Shown here: positions 8,720 to 18,288 of the stretch, in pieces
Numbering within the stretch: the first letter of the stretch is position 1
How the letters are laid out: the number at the start of each line of letters is the position of its first letter
From: Flavobacteriaceae bacterium
GTDB taxonomy: Bacteria > Bacteroidota > Bacteroidia > Flavobacteriales > Flavobacteriaceae
NCBI GenBank assembly: GCA_021648755.1
Contig: JAKISG010000004.1
Span: 69,528 to 133,527, forward strand
DNA: 64,000 bases
Direction: 5' to 3'
Program-made: the position numbers and the translations under genes
The notes under the pieces: model-generated
What the model was told of the DNA's origin: nothing
Seen by the model: the letters and a program-made list of their open reading frames with translations, nothing else
Database searches by the model: none

Positions 8720-11482
8720 ATGGCTAAGCAACAAAGGCTAAATAAAGTTTTAAAAGAATTTAATATCTCTCTAGATAGAGTAGTAGAATTTCTTGCCTCA
8801 AAAAATATAGATATCGAAGCAAGACCAAACACTAAAATAGATGAAGAGATATATAATATTTTATCTGATGCATTCGAAACCGATAAATCTAGAAAAGTAA
8901 ACTCTAGAGAAATTGGTGAAGAAAATAGAAAAGAAAAAGAAGAACTTAGAATAGCACAAGAAAAGGAAAAAGAAGAAAAGAGATTAGCCAAAGAAACTAG
9001 AGAAAAAGAACTATTTAAAACCGAGTCCGAAAATATTTCGGGTATAAAAAAGGTAGGAGAAATAGATCTCTCCGAAAAGAAAACTTTAACAGGTTCAGTT
9101 TCTAATACAGAAAAACCAATTAAAAAAGAAGAAATTGTTAAAAAACCAAAAAAAGAACCCGTAGTAGAAACTATAAAAACAGTTAAACAAAAACTTATTG
9201 GTATAAAAAAAGTAGCTCAAATTGACCTTACCAAAAAGAAAACTTCGACAAATTCAGTCTCCTCTCCGACAAGTTTAGTCTCAAAAAAAGAAGAAACAAT
9301 AAAAAAGAATACAGAGGTCACTAAAAAAATAGCAGAGAAAGAAGTTGTAATTGAACCCGAAAAAATAACAACGCAATATAAAAAATTAAAAGGCTTTAAA
9401 ACAGTTGGCGCTAAAATTAATTTAGATCAATTTGCTAAAAAACCAAAGAAAAAAAGTACAGAAAAAAAGAAAGATCACCCAAAAACTAAACGAAAACGTA
9501 TAAATAAAGTTAACCCTTTTAATAAACTTACTAAAAAACCCAGCGCACCAAAAGGTCGTAAAGCAATAGTAAAAGTAGATCCTACCGAAGAAGAAATTCA
9601 AAAACAAGTACGTGAAACTTTAGAGCGCTTACAAGGTAAAAAAGGAAAAGGAGCAAAATACCGTAGATCAAAAAGAGATATTCACAAAGAACAAACCGAA
9701 AAAGATTTAAAACAGCAAGTAGCAGAGAGCAAAATATTAAAAGTAACTGAATTTGTAACAGTTAGTGAAGTTGCAACTATGATGAATGTATCAGTTACAG
9801 AAATTATTTCAGCATGTATGTCTTTAGGTATGATGGTTACTATGAACCAAAGATTAGATGCAGAAACATTAACCATTGTTGCCGAAGAATTTAAATACGA
9901 AGTAGAATTTGTTAGTACAGAAGTAGAAGAATCTATAGAAGAAGTTATAGATAAAGAAGAAGATTTAGTAACTAGAGCACCAATTGTTACCGTAATGGGG
10001 CATGTTGATCATGGAAAAACATCTTTATTAGATTATATTCGTAAAGAAAATGTAATTGCAGGTGAATCTGGAGGAATAACACAACATATTGGTGCATATT
10101 CGGTGGAATTACCTAGCGGACAAAAAATCACATTTTTAGACACACCAGGTCACGAAGCATTTACTGCAATGCGTGCCAGAGGTGCTCAAATAACAGATGT
10201 AGTCGTTATTGTAATTGCTGCAGACGATTCTATAATGCCTCAAACTAAAGAGGCAATAAGTCACGCACAAGCAGCAGGTGTACCCATAATATTTGCAATT
10301 AATAAAATTGATAAACCAAGCGCAAACCCAGATAAAGTAAAAGAAGAATTATCACAAATGAATCTCTTAGTAGAAGATTGGGGTGGTAAAATTCAATCAC
10401 ATGATATATCTGCAAAATTAGGAACAGGCGTAGATGAATTACTTGAAAAAGTACTATTAGAAACCGAAATGCTGGATTTAAAAGCAAACCCTAATAAAAA
10501 TGGAATAGGTACAGTTGTAGAAGCACAATTAGACAAAGGTAGAGGTTATGTAACCACATTGTTAGTACAAGCAGGTACATTGAAAATTGGCAATTACTTA
10601 TTAGCAGGAACACATAGCGGTAAAATTAAAGCCATGTTTAACGAACGAGGTGGTAACTTAAAAGAAGCAGGACCTTCTACACCAGTCTCTGTATTAGGTT
10701 TAGATGGCGCACCACAAGCAGGTGATAAATTTAACGTATTTAATGATGAAAAAGAAGCAAAACAAATTGCTGCAAAAAGAGACCAATTACAAAGAGAACA
10801 AAGCGTTAGAACACAACGCCACATAACTTTAGACGAAATAGGTAGAAGAATTGCACTAGGAGACTTTAAAGAACTTAATATTATTCTTAAAGGTGATGTT
10901 GATGGCTCTGTAGAAGCACTTACAGACTCCTTACAAAAATTATCAACCGAAGAAATTAATGTAAATATTATACATAAAGGTGTTGGAGCAATTACAGAAT
11001 CTGATGTATTATTAGCATCAGCATCTGATGCAATAATAATTGGATTTAACGTAAGACCTCAAGGTAAAGCAGCACAATTAGCAATTAAGGAAGAAATTGA
11101 TATAAGAACCTACGCTATTATCTATAAAGTTATAGATGAAATAAAAGATGCTATGGAAGGCATGCTCTCACCAGATATTATCGAAGAAATTACGGGTACT
11201 GCCGAAATTAGAGAAACATATAAAATTTCTAAAGTTGGTACTATTGCTGGTTGTATGGTTCTAACAGGTAAAATATTTAGAAACTCTAAAATACGTTTAA
11301 TACGTGATAACGTAGTTATATTTACAGGTGAGTTAGCCTCTTTAAAGCGCTTTAAGGACGATGCAAAAGAAGTTGCAAAAGGCTATGACTGTGGTATGCA
11401 AGTAAAAAATTATAACGATATTAAAGAATTAGATATCTTAGAGGCTTACCAAGAAGTTGAAGTTAAAAAGAAATTGAAATAA
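8720..11482 (+). CDS. infB: Translation initiation factor IF-2
   Basis: A 920-residue GTPase that brings initiator tRNA to the 30S subunit. Residues 1-55 are an IF2_N domain. Residues 60-320 are a Lys/Glu-rich linker with three related repeats (GIKKVGEIDLSEKK, GIKKVAQIDLTKKK, GFKTVGAKINLDQF). A second IF2_N lies near 345-400. The G domain starts at about 420 with GHVDHGKTSLLD (G1), DTPGHEAF (G3) and NKIDKP (G4). Domains II-IV follow. It is the third gene after rimP and nusA. The 160-nt gap before it is A/T-rich with no clear terminator. Confidence 0.96.
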   Translation: MAKQQRLNKVLKEFNISLDRVVEFLASKNIDIEARPNTKIDEEIYNILSDAFETDKSRKVNSREIGEENRKEKEELRIAQEKEKEEKRLAKETREKELFKTESENISGIKKVGEIDLSEKKTLTGSVSNTEKPIKKEEIVKKPKKEPVVETIKTVKQKLIGIKKVAQIDLTKKKTSTNSVSSPTSLVSKKEETIKKNTEVTKKIAEKEVVIEPEKITTQYKKLKGFKTVGAKINLDQFAKKPKKKSTEKKKDHPKTKRKRINKVNPFNKLTKKPSAPKGRKAIVKVDPTEEEIQKQVRETLERLQGKKGKGAKYRRSKRDIHKEQTEKDLKQQVAESKILKVTEFVTVSEVATMMNVSVTEIISACMSLGMMVTMNQRLDAETLTIVAEEFKYEVEFVSTEVEESIEEVIDKEEDLVTRAPIVTVMGHVDHGKTSLLDYIRKENVIAGESGGITQHIGAYSVELPSGQKITFLDTPGHEAFTAMRARGAQITDVVVIVIAADDSIMPQTKEAISHAQAAGVPIIFAINKIDKPSANPDKVKEELSQMNLLVEDWGGKIQSHDISAKLGTGVDELLEKVLLETEMLDLKANPNKNGIGTVVEAQLDKGRGYVTTLLVQAGTLKIGNYLLAGTHSGKIKAMFNERGGNLKEAGPSTPVSVLGLDGAPQAGDKFNVFNDEKEAKQIAAKRDQLQREQSVRTQRHITLDEIGRRIALGDFKELNIILKGDVDGSVEALTDSLQKLSTEEINVNIIHKGVGAITESDVLLASASDAIIIGFNVRPQGKAAQLAIKEEIDIRTYAIIYKVIDEIKDAMEGMLSPDIIEEITGTAEIRETYKISKVGTIAGCMVLTGKIFRNSKIRLIRDNVVIFTGELASLKRFKDDAKEVAKGYDCGMQVKNYNDIKELDILEAYQEVEVKKKLK

Positions 11483-11514
11483 TACTTTTTATTTTTGTTG
11501 CAATTTAAAAATAG

Positions 11515-11522
11515 TAACTTTG
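11515..11522 (+). promoter_or_regulatory. Predicted -7 box (TAACTTTG) of purE
   Basis: TAACTTTG matches TAnnTTTG and is preceded by TTG at 11495-11497 with a 17-nt spacer, slightly short. It is 29 nt before the purE ATG and downstream of the infB stop, so purE is probably transcribed separately. Confidence 0.5.
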
Positions 11523-11550
11523 CTAAAGTATTTAACTTACGTAAAAAGAT

Positions 11551-12036
11551 ATGCCACAAGTAGCTATAATTATGGGAAGCAATTCCGATTTGCCAATAAT
11601 GCAAAAAGCAATAGATATCTTACAAAGTTTTGATATAGAAATTGAAATCGATATTATCTCAGCACACAGAACACCCGAAAAACTATTTAACTATGCTAAA
11701 AACGCTCACAACCGCGGTTTAAAAGTAATAATTGCAGGTGCTGGTGGAGCAGCACATTTACCAGGCATGGTTGCTAGTATGAGCCCATTACCAGTAATAG
11801 GAGTGCCTATAAAATCTAGAAATTCTATTGACGGATGGGATTCTATTTTATCTATTTTACAAATGCCAAGTGGCGTGCCTGTAGCAACTGTTGCTTTAGA
11901 TGGCGCTACAAACGCTGGAATTTTAGCCGCACAAATTATTGCTACAAACGATAAATGTGTTTTAGATAAAATAGTATTTTATAAAAAAAGCCTTAAGGTT
12001 AAAGTTGAAAAAGCCTCTAAAGAAATTAAGAGGTAA
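11551..12036 (+). CDS. purE: 5-(carboxyamino)imidazole ribonucleotide mutase
   Basis: A 161-residue class I PurE that converts N5-CAIR to CAIR in de novo purine synthesis, normally using the product of PurK. The signature residues are present: IIMGSNSDLPIM at the N terminus (phosphate loop), ISAHRTPE with the catalytic His, and AGAGGAAHLPGMVAS. Length and motifs are typical. purK is not in the window. The gene stands alone between infB and the accessory lipoprotein island. Confidence 0.95.
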   Translation: MPQVAIIMGSNSDLPIMQKAIDILQSFDIEIEIDIISAHRTPEKLFNYAKNAHNRGLKVIIAGAGGAAHLPGMVASMSPLPVIGVPIKSRNSIDGWDSILSILQMPSGVPVATVALDGATNAGILAAQIIATNDKCVLDKIVFYKKSLKVKVEKASKEIKR

Positions 12037-12084
12037 TCACACTTCAACTAAAAAATAACTACATTTGCAATAATTTGTAGAAAC

Positions 12085-12101
12085 TAAAAACCACATCGCA
12101 T
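12085..12101 (+). repeat. 17-bp direct repeat, left copy
   Basis: TAAAAACCACATCGCAT occurs here and identically at 15705-15721. The two copies bracket the three-gene secreted/lipoprotein cassette. A 17-bp identity is only modestly above chance in this base composition, so the position is the main reason to note it. Confidence 0.6.
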
Positions 12102-12221
12102 ATAGACGATAAAAAAATAAATATTTTATACTTTTACTACGATTTTCAACAACCAACAGACGTTAATAGTCTCCATCAGAATACTTTATCTTCATAAAAC
12201 TTAACTAACAAATATTTTTTT

Positions 12222-12686
12222 ATGCATCCGTTTAAATATTTAATTAGCCTACTATTAATTAGTATCACTTCTACATTTTATGGTCAAATAGATTATAAAG
12301 GTTTGGTTAAAAATATAGAAGAAGTAACTTACCAAACAGATATAGAAGAATACCTAAAAGGCTTAAAATATAAAAAGAATTATGGCGATATTGTATTTGA
12401 TGATGAACGCTTTATAAAATATTATGGTATCGTTGTCGATAAAGTTACATTCAATGTAGAGTGGTCTAATAAAAATCTAAGTCTTGAATTATTTAATGAA
12501 GAGAAAGATTATATATTTTTAAAAGAAAAATTAACAGAACTATATGGAGATGCAAAAATAAATAAAAGTGAAGATAAAATTACTTATAATTGGACATCAA
12601 CAAAAAAAAAGATTGAATTAAATATTAAAATAGAAGATGAGCGCTTTTCCAAATTTGAATTACTTAACATTAAACTTGTAAAATAA
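12222..12686 (+). CDS. Secreted protein of unknown function
   Basis: A 154-residue protein with a signal peptide (hydrophobic residues 8-18, cleavage near FYGQ). I do not recognise a family. The mature part reads like a small alpha/beta domain: IVVDKVTFNVEW, a FLKEKLTELYGDAK helix, then YNWTSTKKKIELNIKIE. The same pattern (GILVNELTYF, a helix, a W-containing strand, ILELNL) appears near residues 70-155 of the next protein, so the two probably share a domain. Its stop overlaps the next start by one base, implying coupled translation. Confidence 0.7.
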   Translation: MHPFKYLISLLLISITSTFYGQIDYKGLVKNIEEVTYQTDIEEYLKGLKYKKNYGDIVFDDERFIKYYGIVVDKVTFNVEWSNKNLSLELFNEEKDYIFLKEKLTELYGDAKINKSEDKITYNWTSTKKKIELNIKIEDERFSKFELLNIKLVK

Positions 12687-13927
12687 TGAAAAACTTCGCA
12701 ATATTTTTTATTGTAGGGCTACTAACGTCTTGCTCACAAACCAAATTACGATTTGATTTATCTACGGTAAACTCTAAACAAGATTTAACAACTTTAATAG
12801 ATCAAATGGTAAAAAACAAAGTACGTATTGATTCATCATCTTATGCCCCAAAAATAGTTGGTAAACAAGGTATTCATTATAATGGTATTTTGGTAAATGA
12901 ATTAACTTATTTTAATAATAGTTTTACCTTTTTAACAGATTCTACAGATTTTTCAGCTAAGAAAATTTTAGAGTTATTAGAGTTAAGAAATGGCTTTGGA
13001 ACTTATGAAGAAGAAGACGGTTTTGAAGATAAGCCTACATTTGTATGGAACAATAGTATCAGTAAAAATATTTTAGAATTAAATTTACTAAACGGAAAAC
13101 ATCTTGCAGCAATGGGAGATAAAGACTTTGCTAAATTAACTATAGAATTTCATAAACAATATGAGATTCCCTTAGCAAATATTCATAAAGAGATTAAAAA
13201 ATATGATTTAGAAAATTTATACGCACTAAAAGTAAAATCTTTTGAATATGAGTATCAAATCTGGATTGATGATATTTTTATAGGTAATTTTAATAGAGGA
13301 GGACAATTTATAGATTTAAATAATTATATTTTAGAAAATGGCGAACATATAATAAGATATAGGGCAAAATACATAGGCAATAAAGAGAGATCACCATATT
13401 TTGAAATAGAAATAATTGAATGGAGTAAAGGCGATAAAAAAGTAATCCAAAAAGCACTTTCTGATGAGGAAAATAAAGATTTTGAATTTAACTTTTCTTC
13501 TAAAATAGCATACAATTTAGAAGGTTGGAAAAATGGTAAAGACCTACGCAAAGACAAACAGTTAAAAGAAAAAATTATTGAACTTTACACTAGTGTAGGT
13601 GAAGCAATACTGCAAAAAGATAAACAAACTATTAATGATTTGTTCTATGATATGAGAAAAGAAACCTTACAGGTTAATTACAATAATGATTTTACAATAA
13701 GTACTGAATATTGGGAGTATTGGCTTGAAATATTTGAAAATACGTATAAATATAATGTCAGTCAGGTTTTTGAGATAGAGTATAATGCAGGTGGACGTTT
13801 AATATACACACAACCAAAAGATAAATCTGATATGTTGGTTATAACGGGTAAAAAATTTAGTGAAACATTTAATCATTTGATTTACCAACCAAGAGGTAGT
13901 AATAAATTAAAATTTATAAGACAATGA
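12686..13927 (+). CDS. Lipoprotein of unknown function
   Basis: A 413-residue predicted lipoprotein with lipobox GLLTSC (Cys16). The N-terminal part (about 30-160) resembles the preceding 154-residue protein and contains GILVNELTYF and KPTFVWNN. A middle part (about 165-260) is rich in beta strands and may be immunoglobulin- or jelly-roll-like (NLYALKVKSFEYEYQIW, ENGEHIIRYRAKYIG). The C-terminal third contains a helix (LYTSVGEAILQKDKQTINDLF) and strands. I cannot name a family. The start overlaps the upstream gene by one base and the stop overlaps the downstream start by four. Confidence 0.7.
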   Translation: MKNFAIFFIVGLLTSCSQTKLRFDLSTVNSKQDLTTLIDQMVKNKVRIDSSSYAPKIVGKQGIHYNGILVNELTYFNNSFTFLTDSTDFSAKKILELLELRNGFGTYEEEDGFEDKPTFVWNNSISKNILELNLLNGKHLAAMGDKDFAKLTIEFHKQYEIPLANIHKEIKKYDLENLYALKVKSFEYEYQIWIDDIFIGNFNRGGQFIDLNNYILENGEHIIRYRAKYIGNKERSPYFEIEIIEWSKGDKKVIQKALSDEENKDFEFNFSSKIAYNLEGWKNGKDLRKDKQLKEKIIELYTSVGEAILQKDKQTINDLFYDMRKETLQVNYNNDFTISTEYWEYWLEIFENTYKYNVSQVFEIEYNAGGRLIYTQPKDKSDMLVITGKKFSETFNHLIYQPRGSNKLKFIRQ

Positions 13928-15660
13928 GAATATTGATTTTAATTTTTATTGTGTTTTTTTTAGCAAATTGTTCTTCTAAAACATCAAATAGTTCAGAAGA
14001 AGGGTTAGATACTTTTATTTCTGAATTAGATGGTAAATCTCTTGAAGATATTGAAACCGAATTAAACAAAAACACCAAACAATTGGAACACTTTATTAAA
14101 ATGTTTGATAAAGAAGGGCTTTTCTCTAACGAAATTAAGAAAATAGCCAAAGATGAAGAAGAATATGAACCTGTATTTAAGTTTGATACTACACCAATAG
14201 ATGAACTCATAAGTCAATTTCAAGATATAAGCTTTCAACAAACTTTTGAAAATCACAATTCCCAAATAGAATTTAGTTTAAATAATAAAGACGGATTTGA
14301 TAATAAACCTAAACAAGTTGGTGAGGGCTTTTATGAATCTTATGATATAAATAAAATATTCTATAGCAATGGTACTATTAAAACAGACGGACTTAATGAC
14401 TTTCAAGTTGGCTTTTCCTTTTCTAGAGAAATGGGAGAGGCACTACCTATTGATAGTATTCTAATTAATTACAAATTAGAACACATTATATCTTATGATT
14501 CGATAACGGTTAGTCTAGACAACCCAAAAATGAACTATAAAAACGGTATTATCACACTAGAAAAAATGGATCGTAATTACGCCTATATCACTAAAAGTGA
14601 TACAATAGCAGCCTTTATAGAAATAAAAGGAATTAATAAAGAAGGTAAAATATTAAGCGGAATTGGAAGTTCAAGTGGTGAACAATCGCCAGAAAATCAA
14701 AAAAAAATAATAGAAGGTTTAATTAGTAGTTTAAAATTGATACAAAAAAAATTAGCCAATAATGATTTTAAATCAACCGAAGAACTACAAGAATATTTAA
14801 GAAAGAAATTAAATAATGTAGACTACTTTAAAGATACTGATGGCTTATACCATAAAGAAATTTATAGTAAAGGTGAAATTCATGCTGTTAGAATGTATTT
14901 CGAAAATGAAAAAGAAACAAAAAAAGTGCAATTTATTGCAAAAAACAATACTGTATTTGGCGACTATACACAAATGCCAATAACAGACAGAGAAGAAGTA
15001 GCCTTTATTAATAAACAAGGAAAAATTCAATTTACTGTAAAAGGTGATGGTTTTTCCAGTTTAAACTCTCGTTATTATGAGAGTGAAAAATATTTTCACC
15101 ATCTTAATATAGAAAAAAAGCGCATGGACACATTGCTTGTTTATGAAATTTATGCAGCCTCCAATGGATTAGTTGGTATTAAAAAAGAAAAAGAAAGTGA
15201 CAATTATTCATTATTTAATTTAGATAACAAAAAAATCTCAGCAAACAAATACTACAAACTATTTGATAATGGAGGAATCTTATTTGGATATACAGATAAT
15301 TATATTTGTATGATTGACAAATCTGGTAAAGAAAGCGTATTAAAAGATATTCGGCATGTTTATAATTCATCAGAAGGTATGATTTCTGTAGAAAGGAACA
15401 ATGGTAAATTTGGTTTTCTTGACGGAAGAGGTGAAATTGCTATACCATTTATATATGAGTCTGTTAATGATTTTCTATTAGGCTACACAGCTGTTAAACC
15501 AGTTGAAGGAACTTATAAAATAATTGATACTAAAGGAAAAATAATTGTAGATACCAATTCAAAGAACTTAAGTATTAGTGAAAATTCAGGTAAAAGAGTA
15601 TATCGTTTTTCTAATAATGAAATTTATAATTCTTATGGAAAACCTATTTTTAAAGATTAA
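13924..15660 (+). CDS. Lipoprotein with C-terminal WG-type repeat
   Basis: A 578-residue predicted lipoprotein with lipobox FLANC (Cys17). After an acidic linker, residues 80-240 are beta-rich with no family I recognise. Residues 400-575 look like WG/KWG repeats, the clearest being NGKFGFLDGRGEIAIPFIYE, with degenerate copies before and after it (DNYICMIDKSGKESVL, GTYKIIDTKGKIIV). WG repeats form beta-propeller-like or solenoid surfaces in many Bacteroidota lipoproteins. It is the last gene of the three-gene overlapping cassette and is probably surface- or periplasm-exposed. The function is unknown. Confidence 0.7.
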   Translation: MRILILIFIVFFLANCSSKTSNSSEEGLDTFISELDGKSLEDIETELNKNTKQLEHFIKMFDKEGLFSNEIKKIAKDEEEYEPVFKFDTTPIDELISQFQDISFQQTFENHNSQIEFSLNNKDGFDNKPKQVGEGFYESYDINKIFYSNGTIKTDGLNDFQVGFSFSREMGEALPIDSILINYKLEHIISYDSITVSLDNPKMNYKNGIITLEKMDRNYAYITKSDTIAAFIEIKGINKEGKILSGIGSSSGEQSPENQKKIIEGLISSLKLIQKKLANNDFKSTEELQEYLRKKLNNVDYFKDTDGLYHKEIYSKGEIHAVRMYFENEKETKKVQFIAKNNTVFGDYTQMPITDREEVAFINKQGKIQFTVKGDGFSSLNSRYYESEKYFHHLNIEKKRMDTLLVYEIYAASNGLVGIKKEKESDNYSLFNLDNKKISANKYYKLFDNGGILFGYTDNYICMIDKSGKESVLKDIRHVYNSSEGMISVERNNGKFGFLDGRGEIAIPFIYESVNDFLLGYTAVKPVEGTYKIIDTKGKIIVDTNSKNLSISENSGKRVYRFSNNEIYNSYGKPIFKD

Positions 15661-16013
15661 TATATTTTAAATTTCTTTATACTTTCTAACACCTATTTCG
15701 CTTATAAAAACCACATCGCATCATTAACGCCTTTAGTAGGCAAGGAATGTAAAGGGGATAAAGCGGATACCTTAACCTGCATTATTCACGGATTTTCATT
15801 ATAAAAACCCAAAATGGCAATAAAATTGGAAAACGCATAAGTTTTTAGAAAAAGAATAGCCCAATTTTGAACTAAACAAATTTTGAAAATTTTCAATTAT
15901 AGCAGGTTGTTTGGCTTAGGAATAGAATATTCGTGAATAATTCGGGTTAAATGAAATCACAAAAAAATGTACTTTACTAATTAATTAGAAATTGAACTTG
16001 ATTTTAAACCAAT
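15661..16013. other. 353-nt spacer with repeat-like content and inverted repeats
   Basis: No convincing gene. The left part (15705-15790) is visibly less A/T-rich than its surroundings and contains the right copy of the 17-bp direct repeat. ATTATTCACG at about 15781 and its inverse CGTGAATAAT at about 15931 are the cores of a 19-bp inverted repeat with three mismatches. On the minus strand a 38-codon open stretch without a start crosses it. It looks like a dispersed intergenic repeat or the remnant of a mobile element. Confidence 0.5.
15705..15721 (+). repeat. 17-bp direct repeat, right copy
   Basis: Identical to 12085-12101 (TAAAAACCACATCGCAT); it lies 45 nt after the last gene of the lipoprotein cassette. 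Confidence 0.6.
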
Positions 16014-16760
16014 TTATTTCTTATTAACTTCTTTTATATAACGATCTAAAGCCATAGTCATTGATGGTGTTTCTTTAGATGGTGCAGCAATATTTACAAT
16101 TAGCCCCGCTTCTTCGGCTGCTTTAACTGTTGTATTTCCAAAAACAGCAATTCTAGTTTCCTTTTGTTGATATTTCGGAAAATTTTCAAATAATGATTTA
16201 ATTCCACTAGGGCTAAAAAATACTAAAATATCATAAAAAACATTCTCTAAATCAGATAAATCACTTGTAACTGTTTTAAATAAAATTGCACGATTCCATT
16301 TTATACCAAGTTCATCTAACTTATTGGGAACTTCTGGCTTTAGTTTATCAGAAGATGGTAATAAAAACACTTCTTTTTTATGTTTTTTAATCAATTTTAT
16401 TAAATCATCAAAAGTACGTATGCCAACATAAATTTTACGCTTTCTATACACTACATATTTTTGTAAATAGTAAGAAACTGCCTCTGATTGGCAAAAATAA
16501 CGCATATCAATAGGTACTTTAAACCGCATTTCTTCAGCTAATCTAAAATAATTATCAATTGCATTTCTACTCGTAAAAATAACAGCAGTAAAATTATTGA
16601 AATCAATTTTTTGACTTCTAACCTCCTTAGATTCAACACCTTTTACATGAATAAAGGGTATAAAATCAATTTTTATATTTTGTTTATTAGACAAACTAAA
16701 ATAAGGAGACTGCTCAGTTTTAGGCTTTGGTTGAGAAACTAAAATTGTTTTTACTTTCAT
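16014..16760 (-). CDS. hemD: Uroporphyrinogen-III synthase
   Basis: A 248-residue HemD that cyclises hydroxymethylbilane with inversion of ring D in tetrapyrrole synthesis. It is a divergent family, recognised by the two-lobed pattern: ILVSQPKP at the start, AVIFTSRNAIDNYF in lobe 1, DILVFFSPSGIKSLFE in lobe 2, and the closing RIAVFGNTTVKAAEEAGL plus PSKETPSMTMALDRYI. Length is normal. It is transcribed with the DUF4271 gene 29 nt upstream, the usual Flavobacteriia pair. Other hem genes are not in the window. Confidence 0.9.
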   Translation of the reverse strand: MKVKTILVSQPKPKTEQSPYFSLSNKQNIKIDFIPFIHVKGVESKEVRSQKIDFNNFTAVIFTSRNAIDNYFRLAEEMRFKVPIDMRYFCQSEAVSYYLQKYVVYRKRKIYVGIRTFDDLIKLIKKHKKEVFLLPSSDKLKPEVPNKLDELGIKWNRAILFKTVTSDLSDLENVFYDILVFFSPSGIKSLFENFPKYQQKETRIAVFGNTTVKAAEEAGLIVNIAAPSKETPSMTMALDRYIKEVNKK

Positions 16761-16789
16761 CTATTATTTTTTATATTAAAAAAGTACTT

Positions 16790-17443
16790 TTAATCTCTAA
16801 CTATTAATGTTTTATATACAACTACTATAGGCAAAATTTCGAGTGCGCAAATGTACAAAATAAAATAAAATAATTTACTAAAAATCAATTTTTGATTTTT
16901 TCGTAATAAATCTAGATATTTTAGTAATAATAAAAAGATTGTACATGTTGCTAATACTAAAAATAAAATCCCGTTTTTAAAATCAAAATAATGTAGTAGA
17001 ATTAAAATTGGAAATAGAATTAATGCAATTTTTGACAAATAACTAAATTTCATAAAAGACAAGACCTCATAATCTTTCTTTAATTTAAAAAATAATGCAA
17101 TTACTTTTCCTATAAAATATCTAAATATATAAAAAGTTAATATTCCAAATACTAATTTTAGAAATAGAAATAATTGGTTTTTAACCATTAATGGATTAAA
17201 ATATTCAACTATTTTTAAGGCTAATAAAGCATAAAAACTTACTTGAAAAAATAAAAATAAGATATTAAAAGGATGAAAAACAGTCGTTATTGATATATAT
17301 TCAACAAAATACTGTTTAGAATAAAATAATTTTCTAAACTTTAAAAATCGTCTTTCAAAAAAATAATTAGCAATAACCAACAGGCCAATCATAAAAATAA
17401 AAGTGATGGTAATCCAATTATTAGTAACTAACGAACTAATCAT
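16790..17443 (-). CDS. DUF4271 family integral membrane protein
   Basis: A 217-residue membrane protein with about six hydrophobic segments (near 12-27, 55-75, 90-110, 130-148, 152-170 and 190-210) and short charged loops. It matches the DUF4271 family found beside hemD throughout Bacteroidota. The function is unknown; the conserved linkage to hemD is the only clue. It is divergent from the mannosyltransferase gene, with the promoter region in the 110-nt gap. Confidence 0.8.
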   Translation of the reverse strand: MISSLVTNNWITITFIFMIGLLVIANYFFERRFLKFRKLFYSKQYFVEYISITTVFHPFNILFLFFQVSFYALLALKIVEYFNPLMVKNQLFLFLKLVFGILTFYIFRYFIGKVIALFFKLKKDYEVLSFMKFSYLSKIALILFPILILLHYFDFKNGILFLVLATCTIFLLLLKYLDLLRKNQKLIFSKLFYFILYICALEILPIVVVYKTLIVRD

Positions 17444-17496
17444 AAGGCTTTTTTAAATCAAATTTTCTTAATTGCAAATTTAGTCATATTTTGTTT

Positions 17497-17504
17497 TATC
17501 TTTG
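17497..17504 (+). promoter_or_regulatory. Predicted -7 box (TATCTTTG) of the mannosyltransferase-pyrC run
   Basis: TATCTTTG matches TAnnTTTG, with a TTG at 17472-17474 and a 22-nt spacer. The box covers the TTG that would otherwise be the first start of the next gene, which is why I place the start further downstream. Confidence 0.5.
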
Positions 17505-17552
17505 TTTTATCTTTTTAAAAAGAAAAAAATAAACAATACAGAGAGAAAAAAA

Positions 17553-18269
17553 GTGAATCCACTAGTTATTATACCAACATATAATGAAAAAGAAAATATT
17601 GAAGCTATAATTCGCGCTACATTTTCTCAAAAAATTGATTTTGATATTTTAGTAGTTGATGATAATTCACCAGACGGAACAGCAAAAATTGTAACAGCAT
17701 TGCAAAAAGAATTTACAACCAATTTATTTATAGAAAACCGAAAAGAGAAACAAGGCTTAGGTATTGCCTATATTCACGGTTTTAAATGGGCACTAAAAAA
17801 AAAATACGATTATATTATTGAGATGGACGCCGACTTTTCGCACAACCCAAAAGATTTAGAGCGACTTTACAACGCCTGTACTATTAATAATACAGATGTT
17901 TCTATTGGTTCTCGTTACCGTAACGGAAAAATTAATGTTATAAATTGGGACTTTAAACGCATTGTTTTATCCGTTTTTGCATCAAAATATGTACGGTTTA
18001 TCACTAAAATCCCAATTTATGATACTACTGCTGGCTTTGTTTGTTATAAACGCAAAGTGTTAGAAACCATAAACTTAGATGAAATTAAATTTATTGGTTA
18101 CGCCTTTCAGATAGAAATGAAATTTAAAGCATGGAAACATAACTTTAACATTAAAGAAATAGATACCATATTTACCGATAGAGTTAAAGGAAAATCAAAA
18201 ATGTCAAGTGGCGTTATTTCAGAAGCTATTTTTGGAGTGCTAAAAATGACTTTTAACTTTAAGAAATGA
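17553..18269 (+). CDS. Polyprenol monophosphomannose synthase (GT2 family)
   Basis: A 238-residue glycosyltransferase family 2 protein like DPM1, which transfers mannose from GDP-mannose to a polyprenyl phosphate. Motifs: VIIPTYNEKENIEAII, VVDDNSPDGTA and EMDADFSHNP with the DxD metal site. There is no C-terminal membrane domain. The frame is open from a TTG at 17502, but that codon lies in the predicted promoter; GTG at 17553 directly before the conserved NPLVIIPTYNE gives the usual family start. It is followed by pyrC after 19 nt, a conserved Flavobacteriia order. Confidence 0.88.
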   Translation: MNPLVIIPTYNEKENIEAIIRATFSQKIDFDILVVDDNSPDGTAKIVTALQKEFTTNLFIENRKEKQGLGIAYIHGFKWALKKKYDYIIEMDADFSHNPKDLERLYNACTINNTDVSIGSRYRNGKINVINWDFKRIVLSVFASKYVRFITKIPIYDTTAGFVCYKRKVLETINLDEIKFIGYAFQIEMKFKAWKHNFNIKEIDTIFTDRVKGKSKMSSGVISEAIFGVLKMTFNFKK

Positions 18270-18288
18270 CCAACTAAAAACAAAACAA

